Shown piece by piece: positions 37,443 through 47,115 of a stretch of DNA of 64,000 bases. Below the pieces are notes generated by a model. It made no database searches and had not been told where the DNA came from. It worked only from the letters and a program-made list of their open reading frames with translations. Both the position numbers and the translations under genes were made by a program. The DNA comes from Marinobacter sp. DY40_1A1 (lineage in GTDB: Bacteria > Pseudomonadota > Gammaproteobacteria > Pseudomonadales > Oleiphilaceae), in contig NZ_VCHA01000006.1 in assembly GCF_016597815.1 (NCBI RefSeq), positions 124,001-188,000 on the forward strand, written 5' to 3'. Within the stretch, counting starts at the first letter, position 1. Each line of letters begins with the position of its first letter.

Positions 37443-38276
37443 TTAATCTTTGCCAGCCAGTTCTTTGGCCATTTCTTCCGAGCGCTTGTACGCAGCGTTA
37501 TACGCTTTTTTAACCAGTTCGCGCATGCCGCCCTCTTCGAAGGTATGCACCGCCTGTTCAGTTGTTCCGCCCGGAGACATCACGTTCTTCTTCAGTTGCG
37601 CTGGATTCTGCTCGCTCTTGGCGGCCATTTCAGCGGCGCCTGCCATGGTTTGAATGGCAAGCTGGCGGGCGGTTGCAGGGTTTACGCCGGCGTCTGTTGC
37701 TGCGGCCTCCAGAGCTTCCAGCATCAGAAAGAAATAAGCGGGGCCGCTACCGGAAAGGGCTGTTACGCCGTGAAGCAACGCTTCATCCTCAACCCATACT
37801 GCAAGGCCGATGCCTTCAAAAACCGATTGCACAGCCTTTTTCTGGGCGCTGGTGACGCTTTCGCTGGCGAATAGACCTGCAGCGCCCTTACCCACCAGCG
37901 AGGGCGTGTTGGGCATGACTCGTACAATGGGCAAGCCGCCACCCAGCCACTCATCAAGAGTATCGGCGCCAAGGCCAGCTGCTATGGAAACCATCAGCGG
38001 GCGAGTGTTCTGAGCGATGGGGGCTATGTCGCGACATACGTCGGCCATGGCCTGGGGTTTAACCGCGAGCACCACTATATCTGCCTGCTGTGCGCAGTAG
38101 CGGTTATCGGTTGTCACGCTGATTCCAAAGCGCTTGCGAATGGATTGCAGGTGTCCGTCGTCCGGCGCACTGGCCCAAATGCTGCTGGCTTTGAAGCCGC
38201 TATCCAGCATGCCGCCAATAATGGCACTGGCCATGTTGCCTGCACCGATGAACGAAATGGTTGGTGATTTGCTCAA
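37443..38276 (-). CDS. proC: Pyrroline-5-carboxylate reductase
   Basis: A 277-residue enzyme for the last step of proline synthesis (P5C to proline, NADPH). N-terminal Rossmann motif FIGAGNMASAIIGG, then VLAVKPQ and VRVMPNTPSLVGKGA. The C-terminal signature is GSGPAYFFLMLEALEAAATDAG with GGTTEQAV. The apparent start is TTG 38276, with GGAG six bases upstream and no ATG nearby. Part of the yggS-proC-yggT operon. Confidence 0.95.
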   Translation of the reverse strand: MSKSPTISFIGAGNMASAIIGGMLDSGFKASSIWASAPDDGHLQSIRKRFGISVTTDNRYCAQQADIVVLAVKPQAMADVCRDIAPIAQNTRPLMVSIAAGLGADTLDEWLGGGLPIVRVMPNTPSLVGKGAAGLFASESVTSAQKKAVQSVFEGIGLAVWVEDEALLHGVTALSGSGPAYFFLMLEALEAAATDAGVNPATARQLAIQTMAGAAEMAAKSEQNPAQLKKNVMSPGGTTEQAVHTFEEGGMRELVKKAYNAAYKRSEEMAKELAGKD

Positions 38277-38337
38277 GGTTTGCTCCAGCGGTTATTCGGT
38301 TGTATTCCGGTTCCGATAATAGCAGGTACGGGCCTGT

Positions 38338-39042
38338 TCAGCTCTTCCGGGAGCGCTCGCCAAAGACGGCTGTGCCAATGCGGACACAGGTAGAGCCTTC
38401 TGCGATTGCCGTTTCGAGATCCCCGGACATGCCCATGGATAAAGTGTCCAGTGGCCCGGCTTCCGGAAAGTCTCGCTTTAGCTCTTTCAATGCATTTGCA
38501 AGCATTCGGAAACTCTGCCTCAGGCCGGTCTCGCTCTGGTCCGGATCTGGTATGGCCATAAGCCCTCTGAGCGTGAGCCCCGGCAGCTGGCTTATCTCTG
38601 AAACCAGTTCCGGCAGTTCCTCTGGCCGGCACCCGGATTTACTCTGCTCATTGTTAATGTTGACCTGAAGGCAAATATTCAATGGGGGCAGGCCGGTTTC
38701 TCTTTGCTCGCTCAGGCGTCTTGCAACTTTCAGGCGGTCAACGCTATGAACCCAGGAAAAAGCCGCGGCGATTTGCCGTGTTTTGTTGGATTGAATAGGG
38801 CCAATGAAATGCCATTCAATATCGGCCAGGTCGCTGAGCTCTGACATTTTGTCGAGAGCTTCCTGAAGGTAGTTTTCCCCGAAAGCCAGCTGGCCTGCAG
38901 TGGCGGCTTCTCTGAGTTCCTCTGCCGAACGGGTCTTACTGACCGCCAACAGGCTCACAGAACCGGCATCGCGGCCTGCCTGCAATGTTGCTTTTTGTAT
39001 GCGTCGGGTTACGCTCCCGAGGTTGTCTGCTATGCTGCTCAT
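38338..39042 (-). CDS. yggS: Pyridoxal phosphate homeostasis protein YggS
   Basis: A 234-residue PLP-binding barrel protein. The PLP lysine is in LLAVSKTRS near residue 36. FGENYLQEALDK, WHFIGPIQSNKTRQIA and GLMAIP are family hallmarks, and the C-terminal LSMGMSGDLETAIAEGSTCVRIGTAVFG binds phosphate. It buffers PLP and affects amino-acid balance. It is divergent from pilT and 61 bases upstream of proC. Confidence 0.95.
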   Translation of the reverse strand: MSSIADNLGSVTRRIQKATLQAGRDAGSVSLLAVSKTRSAEELREAATAGQLAFGENYLQEALDKMSELSDLADIEWHFIGPIQSNKTRQIAAAFSWVHSVDRLKVARRLSEQRETGLPPLNICLQVNINNEQSKSGCRPEELPELVSEISQLPGLTLRGLMAIPDPDQSETGLRQSFRMLANALKELKRDFPEAGPLDTLSMGMSGDLETAIAEGSTCVRIGTAVFGERSRKS

Positions 39043-39181
39043 AGTATGAAATAGTCGCGTTTGGTCTGCCCATTATATGGCGACACGTTACTCGCAGGTC
39101 ACTGAAATGCCAAGTGATCGGAGTAGAGTCATGCCAGACAGGCGCTACCTGGATTAAAGAGTAAGCCCTCCGAGGACTTGT

Positions 39182-40216
39182 ATGGATATTACTGAACTGC
39201 TTGCCTTCTCGGCGAAACAGGGTGCGTCTGACTTGCATCTTTCCGCCGGCCTGCCCCCGATGATTCGTGTTGACGGTGATGTTCGCCGTATCAACCTTCC
39301 GCCCCTGGAACACAAAGAAGTTCATGGGCTTATCTACGACATCATGAACGACAAGCAGCGCAAGGACTACGAGGAGTTCCTGGAAACGGACTTTTCCTTC
39401 GAAGTACCCGGTGTCGCACGCTTCCGTGTTAACGCCTTTAATCAGAATCGGGGCGCAGGAGCCGTTTTCCGCACCATCCCCTCGAAAGTTCTGACCATGG
39501 AAGACCTTGGCATGGGTCAGGTGTTCAAGGATATTGCCTCAGTTCCCCGTGGGCTGGTTTTGGTAACCGGGCCGACAGGTTCTGGTAAGTCCACCACTCT
39601 GGCAGCGATGGTGGACTACATAAACGATACGCGCTACGAGCACATTCTCACTGTAGAAGACCCAATCGAATTTGTGCACGACTCCAAGAAATGCCTGGTC
39701 AACCAGCGGGAAGTGCACCGGGATACTCTGGGCTTTAACGAAGCCCTGCGTTCCGCATTGCGGGAAGACCCCGACATTATTCTGGTTGGTGAGCTTCGGG
39801 ATCTGGAAACCATCCGTTTGGCCCTCACTGCGGCAGAAACAGGGCACTTGGTATTCGGAACACTGCACACCACCTCAGCAGCAAAAACCATCGACCGGGT
39901 GGTAGACGTATTCCCGGCCCAGGAAAAATCCATGGTGCGATCCATGCTTTCTGAATCGCTGCAAGCTGTTATCTCCCAAACGCTCATGAAGAAAATGGGT
40001 GGTGGCCGTATAGCTGCGCACGAAATCATGATTGGTACCTCTGCGATTCGGAACCTGATTCGCGAAGATAAAATTGCCCAGATGTACTCATCCATTCAAA
40101 CGGGTGGCTCCCTGGGTATGCAGACGCTGGATCAGTGCCTGGAGCGCCTGTTGCAGAAAGGCCTGATTTCCCGTGAGGCTGCAAGGCTTAAGGCGAAAAT
40201 GCCGGATAATTTCTGA
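39182..40216 (+). CDS. pilT: Type IV pilus retraction ATPase PilT
   Basis: A 344-residue hexameric ATPase that powers pilus retraction. N-terminal SDLHLSAGLPPMIRVDG; Walker A GPTGSGKSTT near residue 130; Asp box and Walker B DPDIILVGELRD; His box FGTLHTTSA; and the PilT-specific AIRNLIREDKIAQ near residue 290. All catalytic elements are intact. GAGG lies six bases before ATG 39182. Followed by pilU, as in pseudomonads; used for twitching, surface motion and DNA uptake. Confidence 0.97.
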   Translation: MDITELLAFSAKQGASDLHLSAGLPPMIRVDGDVRRINLPPLEHKEVHGLIYDIMNDKQRKDYEEFLETDFSFEVPGVARFRVNAFNQNRGAGAVFRTIPSKVLTMEDLGMGQVFKDIASVPRGLVLVTGPTGSGKSTTLAAMVDYINDTRYEHILTVEDPIEFVHDSKKCLVNQREVHRDTLGFNEALRSALREDPDIILVGELRDLETIRLALTAAETGHLVFGTLHTTSAAKTIDRVVDVFPAQEKSMVRSMLSESLQAVISQTLMKKMGGGRIAAHEIMIGTSAIRNLIREDKIAQMYSSIQTGGSLGMQTLDQCLERLLQKGLISREAARLKAKMPDNF

Positions 40217-40260
40217 TTTTGATCGGGCAGTCACTTAGTAAAGAACATAGGTAAATAAAG

Positions 40261-41382
40261 ATGGAATTCGAAAAGCTGCTTCGTCTCATGGTAGAGAAAG
40301 GGGGGTCAGACCTCTTTATTACTGCCGGTGTTCCGCCCAGCATGAAAGTGCACGGTAAAGTGCTACCAGTCACCAAGAATGCTTTAACGCCAGAGCAGAC
40401 CAGGGATTTGGTATACGGTGCAATGACCGAGAAGCAGCGTGCAGAGTTTGAGGATTCTCACGAGTGCAATTTTGCCATAAGCGCCCGGGGTATAGGGCGT
40501 TTCCGGGTGAGTGCGTTCTTCCAGCGCAACCTGTGCGGTATGGTGCTGCGACGGATTGAAGTGAAGATTCCTCAGGTCGACGAACTAGGGCTGCCGGAAA
40601 TCGTCAAAGAACTGGCTATGACCAAGCGCGGGTTGATCATGTTTGTGGGTGCCACAGGCACCGGTAAGTCAACATCGCTGGCCGCCATGCTGGGGCACCG
40701 TAACCGTAACAGCCGTGGGCACATAATTTCCATTGAAGACCCGATTGAATTCGTGCACCAGCACCAGGGCTGCATCGTAACCCAGCGGGAAGTTGGCATT
40801 GATACCGAGAGCTTTGAAGTTGCGCTGAAAAACACGCTGCGACAGGCACCGGACGTTATTCTCATTGGTGAGGTGCGTACCCGCCAGACCATGGAGTATT
40901 CGGTTCAGTTTGCTGAAACCGGTCACCTTTGCCTTGCAACACTCCACGCCAACAACGCTAACCAGGCGCTCGACCGGATTATCCAGTTTTTTCCGCCCGA
41001 GCAGCACAACCAGATCTGGATGGACTTGTCTCTTAACCTGAAGGCCATTGTAGCGCAGCAGTTGATTCCCACGCCGGACGGCAAAGGCCGCAAGGCGGTT
41101 ATTGAGGTTCTGATCAATACGCCACTGGTTGCCGACCTTATCCGAAAAGGCGAGGTTCACAAGCTTAAGGAGTTGATGTCCAAATCTAATGAATCCGGTA
41201 TGCGGACCTTTGATCAGGCATTGTATGAACTCTATGCCGAAGGCTCTATTACCTACGAAGATGCTTTGGCTCACGCCGACTCAGCTAACGATCTGCGCCT
41301 GATGATCAAGTTGGGCGCCGATGCTCAGGGGGCAGACAAATTGTCGTCTTCTGTCGATAAATTGACCATTCAGGATAGCTGA
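40261..41382 (+). CDS. pilU: PilT-paralogue retraction ATPase PilU
   Basis: A 373-residue PilT homologue. SDLFITAGVPPSMKVHG opens it; Walker A is GATGTGKSTS; Walker B APDVILIGEVRTRQTME; His box CLATLHANNANQ. The longer C-terminus (ADSANDLRLMIKLG and a short Ser-rich tail) matches PilU and lacks the exact AIRNLIRE motif. PilU works with PilT under high load. 44 bases after pilT, presumably co-transcribed. Confidence 0.96.
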   Translation: MEFEKLLRLMVEKGGSDLFITAGVPPSMKVHGKVLPVTKNALTPEQTRDLVYGAMTEKQRAEFEDSHECNFAISARGIGRFRVSAFFQRNLCGMVLRRIEVKIPQVDELGLPEIVKELAMTKRGLIMFVGATGTGKSTSLAAMLGHRNRNSRGHIISIEDPIEFVHQHQGCIVTQREVGIDTESFEVALKNTLRQAPDVILIGEVRTRQTMEYSVQFAETGHLCLATLHANNANQALDRIIQFFPPEQHNQIWMDLSLNLKAIVAQQLIPTPDGKGRKAVIEVLINTPLVADLIRKGEVHKLKELMSKSNESGMRTFDQALYELYAEGSITYEDALAHADSANDLRLMIKLGADAQGADKLSSSVDKLTIQDS

Positions 41383-41442
41383 CATGCTTGACCCCACCAG
41401 GGGGCAAAACTCGTTAGCTTTTGAAATTAGTAGTTTTGGCAT

Positions 41443-41472
41443 TTGAGACCACTAACCCCAGCTGCGTATACT
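41443..41472 (+). promoter_or_regulatory. Sigma-70-type promoter of the fadL gene
   Basis: TTGAGA (41443-41448), 18-base spacer, TATACT (41467-41472). Each hexamer has five of six consensus bases. It lies 33 bases before the fadL start. Confidence 0.6.
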
Positions 41473-41504
41473 CCGCCCAACATTAAAAAGGAGTTACCGC
41501 TGTT

Positions 41505-42986
41505 ATGAAATCTTCACCTCTGACTCGCGCTATTCGGCTGGCCACGCTGGCCGCAGTAGCTGCCCCAGCCAGCGTTTTCGCTGGCGGTTTTTCCCTGAAC
41601 GAACAAAGCGCAAGTGCCATGGGCGTTGCTAACGCCGGTGCTGTTGCCAACCCTGAGAACGCAACGACAGTTTTGTTTAACCCTGCGGGCATGAGCCAGC
41701 TCAAGGGCACGAATATCTCTTTTGGCGCGGCTGTTCTTGATATTAAGGCTGAGGCCAAGAGTGCCAGTGCCACGAACACATTGGGCGGGCCAGTTAATGG
41801 TGGTACTGGTGGTGATATTGCAGATCCAGCCTTCCTGCCTAACTTTTACCTGACCCATGAAATCAACGACTCGATCGATGTGGGCTTTGGTTTTCATGCG
41901 CCATATGGCCTCGCCGCTGACTATGATGATGATTTTGCTGGGCGTTATTTCGCGGACAAGACTGAACTGACCGTAATTTCGTTTTCGCCAGCGATCTCTG
42001 TGAATAACGGTAAAGGCCTATCCATGGGCCTTGGGCTTAACATTATGTACGCAGAAGGCAAGCTAACCAAATTCCAAGATTACTCGGGTATATATGGTCG
42101 TTGGCAGCAAGGATATGCGCAAATAGAGAGCGGTCTTCAAGGGACGGGGATGACACCTGCGGATTTAGGTCTTGCTGCTCCTTCAGCTTTTGAGGAAGGC
42201 TACGCGGATATTGAGGGTAATGATATCGCGGTTAATTTCCGTGTAGGTTTTCTGTATGAGCTGTCGGATCGGACCCAGTTTGGTTTGACTGCTCAGACAG
42301 GTACTGAGTTTGAATTGAAAGGAGATGCTGAAATCTCTGGGTTGCCGCAGACAGCAGACTACAACTTGGGAGCTTTCGGCACCCAAACGCTGCCAACTGG
42401 CGCTCAAGCTGCAGCAAGCGAAGCTGTTCGAGTGCCTCTCGCGATTCCTGAAAGCATTACTGTCGGTGCTCGTCACCAGTTAAACGACACAGTAACGCTG
42501 TTGGCTGGCGCGTCATACTCCAGGTGGAGCCGCTTCGAGGAGCTGGATATCATCAGCCGCGAAGGCGGAACCGGGGCAGTTTCCAGTGTCACCGGCAACG
42601 AAGTCATTACCCACATCACCGAAAAGTGGAAGAACACTTGGCAATTTAACGTCGGTTCAATCTGGCAGGTAACTCCAGAGTGGGCGTTGAAGGCTGGTTA
42701 TGCTTGGGATGAGTCGCCTGTCGACAACTATCTGACAGCTCGAATCCCATCAAGCGACCGGCACTGGCTGACACTGGGTGGCCAGTGGAAGAGCATTGAT
42801 AACGGTTGGACCGTTGATGCGGCCGTTGGTACCTTGCTGTTTACTGACGACCCGAAGGTTGATGAGTACTCATACCTCCATGCTGCACCGGACCAAAAAG
42901 ACCCAAATGCAGGTGCGTCCAACTATAAGGGCGAGTACGAACTAAGCGCCTGGAGTGCTTCCTTGCAGGTCAGCAAAGCCTTCTAA
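41505..42986 (+). CDS. fadL: FadL-family outer-membrane hydrophobic substrate channel
   Basis: A 493-residue outer-membrane protein. The signal peptide ends VFA, and the mature protein begins GGFSLNEQSASAMGVANAGA, the FadL plug region; NPAGM is the conserved NPA element. A 14-strand barrel follows, ending in the aromatic residue of QVSKAF. It takes up long-chain fatty acids or other hydrophobic molecules such as alkanes; the substrate here is not known. AAGGAG lies upstream of ATG 41505. Bounded by its own promoter and a bidirectional terminator. Confidence 0.93.
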   Translation: MKSSPLTRAIRLATLAAVAAPASVFAGGFSLNEQSASAMGVANAGAVANPENATTVLFNPAGMSQLKGTNISFGAAVLDIKAEAKSASATNTLGGPVNGGTGGDIADPAFLPNFYLTHEINDSIDVGFGFHAPYGLAADYDDDFAGRYFADKTELTVISFSPAISVNNGKGLSMGLGLNIMYAEGKLTKFQDYSGIYGRWQQGYAQIESGLQGTGMTPADLGLAAPSAFEEGYADIEGNDIAVNFRVGFLYELSDRTQFGLTAQTGTEFELKGDAEISGLPQTADYNLGAFGTQTLPTGAQAAASEAVRVPLAIPESITVGARHQLNDTVTLLAGASYSRWSRFEELDIISREGGTGAVSSVTGNEVITHITEKWKNTWQFNVGSIWQVTPEWALKAGYAWDESPVDNYLTARIPSSDRHWLTLGGQWKSIDNGWTVDAAVGTLLFTDDPKVDEYSYLHAAPDQKDPNAGASNYKGEYELSAWSASLQVSKAF

Positions 42987-43010
42987 ATCTTTCAGGTGAA
43001 GACTTAGCTA

Positions 43011-43048
43011 AAAAAACGCCCGGCCGAGTTCTCTCGCCGGGCGTTTTT
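43011..43048. terminator. Bidirectional intrinsic terminator between fadL and polA
   Basis: Perfect nine-base stem ACGCCCGGC / GCCGGGCGT (43016-43024 with 43036-43044), six A on the left, five T on the right. Confidence 0.92.
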
Positions 43049-43050
43049 AT

Positions 43051-45798
43051 TCAGTGTGCCTGATCCCAGTTATCACCCACACCTGCTTCCACTAACAGCG
43101 GCACTGCAAGCTTCGCCGCGCCGGACATACGCTTGATCAGCCCTTCGCGAATTTCATCTACGGCTTCTTCCTTCACCTCAAGAATCAATTCGTCGTGGAC
43201 CTGCATGGTCATGCGAGCGGTATCGGGATGCTCTGCGAGCAGCCAACGTTCCACCTCGATCATTGCCAGTTTAATGATGTCCGCCGCTGTGCCTTGCATG
43301 GGCGCGTTGATCGCTGTGCGCTCAGCGGCTTGCTGCAGCTGTTTGTTGCGGGCATTGATCTCTGGCAGGTACAGGCGTCGACCAAACAGGGTTTCAACAT
43401 AGCCATCGTCATGGGCCTGCTTGCGTATGTTGTCCATGTACTTGAGGACACCCGGGTAACGCTCGAAGTAGCGGTCGATGTATTCCTGCGCAACACCACG
43501 AGTTACATCCAGTTGCCGGGCGAGCCCGAAGGCAGACATGCCGTATATCAGGCCAAAGTTAATGGCCTTGGCACTGCGACGCTGATCGCTGTCTACGTCG
43601 CCCACTGCCACCCCAAAAACTTCAGCGGCGGTTGCCTTGTGGATATCTTCGCCTTTCTCAAAGGCGGTCAGCATGCCTTTGTCGCCTGAAAGGTGCGCCA
43701 TGATGCGCAGCTCAATCTGGGAATAGTCGGCTGCCAGTAGCTTGTAGCCCTTCTCGGCTATAAAGGCCTGGCGAATGCGCCGGCCTTGAGCTGTCCGGAT
43801 AGGAATGTTTTGCAGGTTTGGCTCGGATGAAGATAACCTGCCGGTGGCTGTAACTGCCTGATGATAAGAGGTGTGCACGCGCCCGGTGCGATGATGGATC
43901 AACTCTGGCAAGGTGTCCGTATAGGTGGACTTCAGTTTGCTAAGGCTGCGGTGTTCCAGAATCAGCCTCGGCAGCTCGTGTTCGTGGGCCAGTTCCTGCA
44001 ATACGGGTTCGGCAGTAGAGGGGGCGCCTTTGGGTGTTTTCTTGATGACCGGAAGCCCCATCTTCTCGTAGAAGATGGCCTGCAATTGCTTGGGTGAAGC
44101 CAGATTGAAGTTCTCGCCGGCAACTTCGTGGGCTTCTTTCTCCAGCTCTGCCATCCGCTCCGCCAGCTCCTGGCTATGCTGTCGCAGAGTGCTTGCGCGG
44201 ATTAACGTGCCGCGTTGTTCCATACGAGACAGCACAGGCACCAGAGGTAAGTCTATGTCTTCATAAACTGACTGGAGCTTGCCAACCTCGGCCAGTTGCG
44301 GGCGTAGTACCTGATGCAGACGCAAAGTGATGTCGGCGTCTTCTGCCGCATAGGGGCCTGCTTTTTCGAGATCCAGCTGATTAAAGGTGAGCTGTTTGGC
44401 GCCTTTGCCGGCAATGGATTCAAAGGTGATGGTTTCTTCACCCAGATAGTTGCGGGCGAGGGTGTCCATATCGTGGCGGGACGACACGGAATTCAACACG
44501 TAAGACTCCACCATGGTGTCTTCGGCAATGCCTTCCAGGCAGATATCGTGGTTGGCCAGTACGTTTTTATCGTACTTCAGGTTTTGGCCTACCTTCTTCA
44601 GGGCAGGGTCTTCAAGCAAAGGCTTGAGCTGTGCCAGAACGTCATCCCGGTCAAGCTGCTCCGGGGCGCCCATGTAATCGTGGCCAAAGGGTACATAGGC
44701 TGCTTCGCCCGCTTCAATGGCAAAAGACACACCCACCACTTCCGCACTCATGTACTTCAGGCTTGTTGTTTCAGTATCAAAAGCGAACAGCTCGGATTTT
44801 TTCAGCCTTGCGACCCAATCGTCCAGTTCCGTTTGGTCGGTAATGACGCTGTAGCGCTTCTCCTTTGGCGCTGCCGCAGGGGCATCGCCGGGCGTTTCGG
44901 TTGCCTGATTTGAAACGTCTGCGGCGGCTTCCGGAGCTTTGGCTTCCAGTTCCTCGGTCCAGCCGCGTAATTCGTATTCCCGGAACAGCTCCAGCAACTC
45001 TGCGTCGTTTTGCTGCCGCTCCTCCAGGTCTTCAAGGCCGAATGCCAGTTCCACATCCATTTTGATGGTGGCCAGTTCGCGGCTTAACGGTAAGGTGTCG
45101 AGGGCGTCGCGAAGATATTCGCCAATTTTGCCTTTAATCTCATCGGCGTGTTCCATCACCCCGTCCAGAGTGTCGTAGGCTGCAAGCCATTTCACGGCTG
45201 TTTTCGGGCCGCATTTATTCACGCCTGGAATGTTATCCACTTTGTCGCCGACCAGGGCCAGGTAGTCAATGATCTGGTCTGGGCGAACGCCAAACTTTTC
45301 CACAACGCCGTCCCGGTCCATGTGGACTTCGGTCATGGTGTTGATCAGGGTAACGTGTTCACTCACCAGTTGCGCCATATCCTTGTCGCCGGTTGAAACT
45401 ACTACGTCAATGCCCTTGCTGGTCGCTTCGTTGGCCAGGGTGCCAATAACATCGTCGGCCTCCACGCCATCCACGATCAACAGCGGAAGCCCCATGGCTC
45501 GTACCATCTGGTGAATGGGTTCAATCTGAATGGCCAGGTCTTCCGGCATGGGTGGCCGGTTGGCCTTATACTCTTCATACAGGTCGTGGCGGAAGGTTTT
45601 GCCTTTGGCATCGAATACCACAACGACTTTTGATCCGGGAAAATCCTGGTCGAGGCGTCGGATCATTGCGATAACGCCTTTAATGGCGCCAGTAGGGTGG
45701 TTCTTGCTGGTGGTCAGTGGTGGAAGTGCATGATATGCACGGAATAAATAGGACGAACCGTCCACAAGCACCACAGGTGGGGTCTTTTGCTCTGTCAT
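43051..45798 (-). CDS. polA: DNA polymerase I
   Basis: A 915-residue repair and replication polymerase. Order: 5'-3' exonuclease (LVDGSSYLFRAYHALPPL, VVVFDAKGKTFRHDLYEEYKANRPP), an acidic Ala/Pro linker near 305-325, 3'-5' proofreading domain with an intact FDTETTSL acidic pair, and the polymerase with motif A (DYSQIELRIMAHLSGD), motif B (RRSAKAINFGLIYG) and motif C (MQVHDELILEV). ATG 45798 (MTEQKTPP) is preferred; upstream in-frame sequence is intergenic. It faces the DUF2782 gene, as in Pseudomonas. Confidence 0.96.
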   Translation of the reverse strand: MTEQKTPPVVLVDGSSYLFRAYHALPPLTTSKNHPTGAIKGVIAMIRRLDQDFPGSKVVVVFDAKGKTFRHDLYEEYKANRPPMPEDLAIQIEPIHQMVRAMGLPLLIVDGVEADDVIGTLANEATSKGIDVVVSTGDKDMAQLVSEHVTLINTMTEVHMDRDGVVEKFGVRPDQIIDYLALVGDKVDNIPGVNKCGPKTAVKWLAAYDTLDGVMEHADEIKGKIGEYLRDALDTLPLSRELATIKMDVELAFGLEDLEERQQNDAELLELFREYELRGWTEELEAKAPEAAADVSNQATETPGDAPAAAPKEKRYSVITDQTELDDWVARLKKSELFAFDTETTSLKYMSAEVVGVSFAIEAGEAAYVPFGHDYMGAPEQLDRDDVLAQLKPLLEDPALKKVGQNLKYDKNVLANHDICLEGIAEDTMVESYVLNSVSSRHDMDTLARNYLGEETITFESIAGKGAKQLTFNQLDLEKAGPYAAEDADITLRLHQVLRPQLAEVGKLQSVYEDIDLPLVPVLSRMEQRGTLIRASTLRQHSQELAERMAELEKEAHEVAGENFNLASPKQLQAIFYEKMGLPVIKKTPKGAPSTAEPVLQELAHEHELPRLILEHRSLSKLKSTYTDTLPELIHHRTGRVHTSYHQAVTATGRLSSSEPNLQNIPIRTAQGRRIRQAFIAEKGYKLLAADYSQIELRIMAHLSGDKGMLTAFEKGEDIHKATAAEVFGVAVGDVDSDQRRSAKAINFGLIYGMSAFGLARQLDVTRGVAQEYIDRYFERYPGVLKYMDNIRKQAHDDGYVETLFGRRLYLPEINARNKQLQQAAERTAINAPMQGTAADIIKLAMIEVERWLLAEHPDTARMTMQVHDELILEVKEEAVDEIREGLIKRMSGAAKLAVPLLVEAGVGDNWDQAH

Positions 45799-45885
45799 GT
45801 CAAAACGGGTCCGGATTCTGATTGAAGCGTGGGTTGGCTTGTGCAACTCTGTACTGAATATGTTGTTTAAAAGGGTATCACGAAA

Positions 45886-46224
45886 ATGAAACGAATCGCT
45901 TGCTCTGCCTTCCTGTTGGTTTTGGGCTTTGGTTCTGCGATGGCGCAAGACAGCGGTGCTTTGGATGAAACTTTGGTCGAAACACCCAGAGAGCCGGTTG
46001 TGGTGTCTGATTACCAATCATCAACCGCTGGCCCGCAGATTGTTATCCGCCCCGGGGATAATGAGGTGTTCTATGAGTACCGGGTGAATGGCCAGCTTAT
46101 GGAGATCAAAGTGGTGCCGGAAGTGGGGCTCGAATACTATCTTGTGCCCGCAGATGGCGGCGGTTGGATACGGGAAACCGATTCCGACATGTTGGTGCCG
46201 AGCTGGATTCTGTTCCGCTGGTAA
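45886..46224 (+). CDS. DUF2782 small exported protein
   Basis: A 112-residue protein with a signal peptide (cleavage after AMA near residue 20). The mature region IVIRPGDNEVFYEYRVNGQLMEIKVVPEVGLEYYLVPADG fits DUF2782, a family found divergent from polA in gammaproteobacteria. Likely periplasmic; function unknown. Convergent with a lipoprotein gene 13 bases downstream. Confidence 0.85.
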   Translation: MKRIACSAFLLVLGFGSAMAQDSGALDETLVETPREPVVVSDYQSSTAGPQIVIRPGDNEVFYEYRVNGQLMEIKVVPEVGLEYYLVPADGGGWIRETDSDMLVPSWILFRW

Positions 46225-46237
46225 GCCCGCCCTGTGT

Positions 46238-46753
46238 TCAGATCAAGTCAACAAGCACCGGCTCTGAGCGCCGGCTTTCCAGCCCTTCGGCATCCACCGT
46301 TGTAATCTCAAACTCGTAAGCGCCGGGCGCCAGGTCGGTAAGTGGCTGACTTGTGCGTTCCGGGTTGTCGACGGGGATTACACTAAAGCTGTCCTCGTGC
46401 CTTAACCGGTAGTAGATCCGGAAGCCTGCAATTTGGCCAGGCTTTAGTGCGGAACCGTCCTCTCGGGTTTGTGGGGCGCTCCAGCTCAAGGCTTTTGGGG
46501 GCTTTACTTCATCTGTGGAAGTATTGGTTGGCGGCTTTTGTCCAAGTGTTTCGAGTAGCCCGCCTGTTGCCGCGTCGACCCGGCTGTTTGCGAGCTCGGA
46601 TGCTCTGGCAGCTGTTGTGCGAGTCGCTCTGTCATCCTCCTGGCAGCCAGTCAGGAACCACAGCGTCGAGATAAGGGTAATAAATTGCAGGCAAGCGAGC
46701 AGGCTAAATCTGCTCCGCCGCGAGAAGACTCGATAAGGCATGGCACGTTTCAT
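46238..46753 (-). CDS. Predicted lipoprotein with one fibronectin-III-like domain
   Basis: A 171-residue protein. A long basic, hydrophobic N-terminus ends in the lipobox LTGC (about residue 37), so a lipid anchor is expected. A low-complexity stretch follows, then a C-terminal Fn3-like domain (PPKALSWSAPQTREDG, IAGFRIYYRLR, APGAYEFEITTVDAEGLESRRS). Such domains are common in secreted or surface proteins. A 22-base perfect palindrome lies 22 bases upstream of its ATG. Function unknown. Confidence 0.72.
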   Translation of the reverse strand: MKRAMPYRVFSRRSRFSLLACLQFITLISTLWFLTGCQEDDRATRTTAARASELANSRVDAATGGLLETLGQKPPTNTSTDEVKPPKALSWSAPQTREDGSALKPGQIAGFRIYYRLRHEDSFSVIPVDNPERTSQPLTDLAPGAYEFEITTVDAEGLESRRSEPVLVDLI

Positions 46754-47115
46754 GACGTTCTCTAAATAGACTATCGATATAGCTGCAGCTATATCGCTCG
46801 CACGTTGGGGCTGGTTTTGCAGCCTCTATTTTTTATGAGTTCGTGGCGCCGGAATAAAGCGGGGAGACGGCTACAGAAAACAGCTCTGCATTATGCGGAT
46901 CGAGAGACGCCTGACAAGTGAATAATCCGTAAAAAAGCCTATATGCAGACGGAGTGCTCATTTTGGTTTTAGTATGAACATTCTAATTTTTCACCGTAAC
47001 CTTGGATACAGAATCAGAGAAAGGCGTTTACCTTCTCGCTGATCAAGCAGGCCAAAACCGCGATCAGTAGTGAGGTGAAGGTCTAAAGAGCTTCAGTAAA
47101 CCAAGGAGAAGTGAC
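46754..47115. other. Intergenic region between lipoprotein and phasin-like gene
   Basis: 362 bases without a convincing gene. It contains the 22-base palindrome (46775-46796) near the left end and an imperfect hairpin around 47010-47044 (ATCAG ... CTGAT arms). The last ~60 bases before 47086 read as a short open frame ending VKV-stop, but it has no start codon. The phasin-like gene has its ribosome site at AAGGAG just before 47116. Confidence 0.5.
46775..46796. promoter_or_regulatory. 22-base perfect palindrome upstream of the lipoprotein gene
   Basis: CGATATAGCTG followed directly by its exact reverse complement, with no loop base. It lies 22 bases before the lipoprotein ATG. It could be a dimeric operator; in RNA it would form a hairpin only poorly because there is no loop. 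Confidence 0.5.

Noticed and set aside
47010..47088. Short open frame in front of the phasin-like gene, ending in SSEVKV and stop
   Set aside because: No start codon or ribosome site, upstream stop close by. It might be a remnant of a paralogue, but it is too short to claim.
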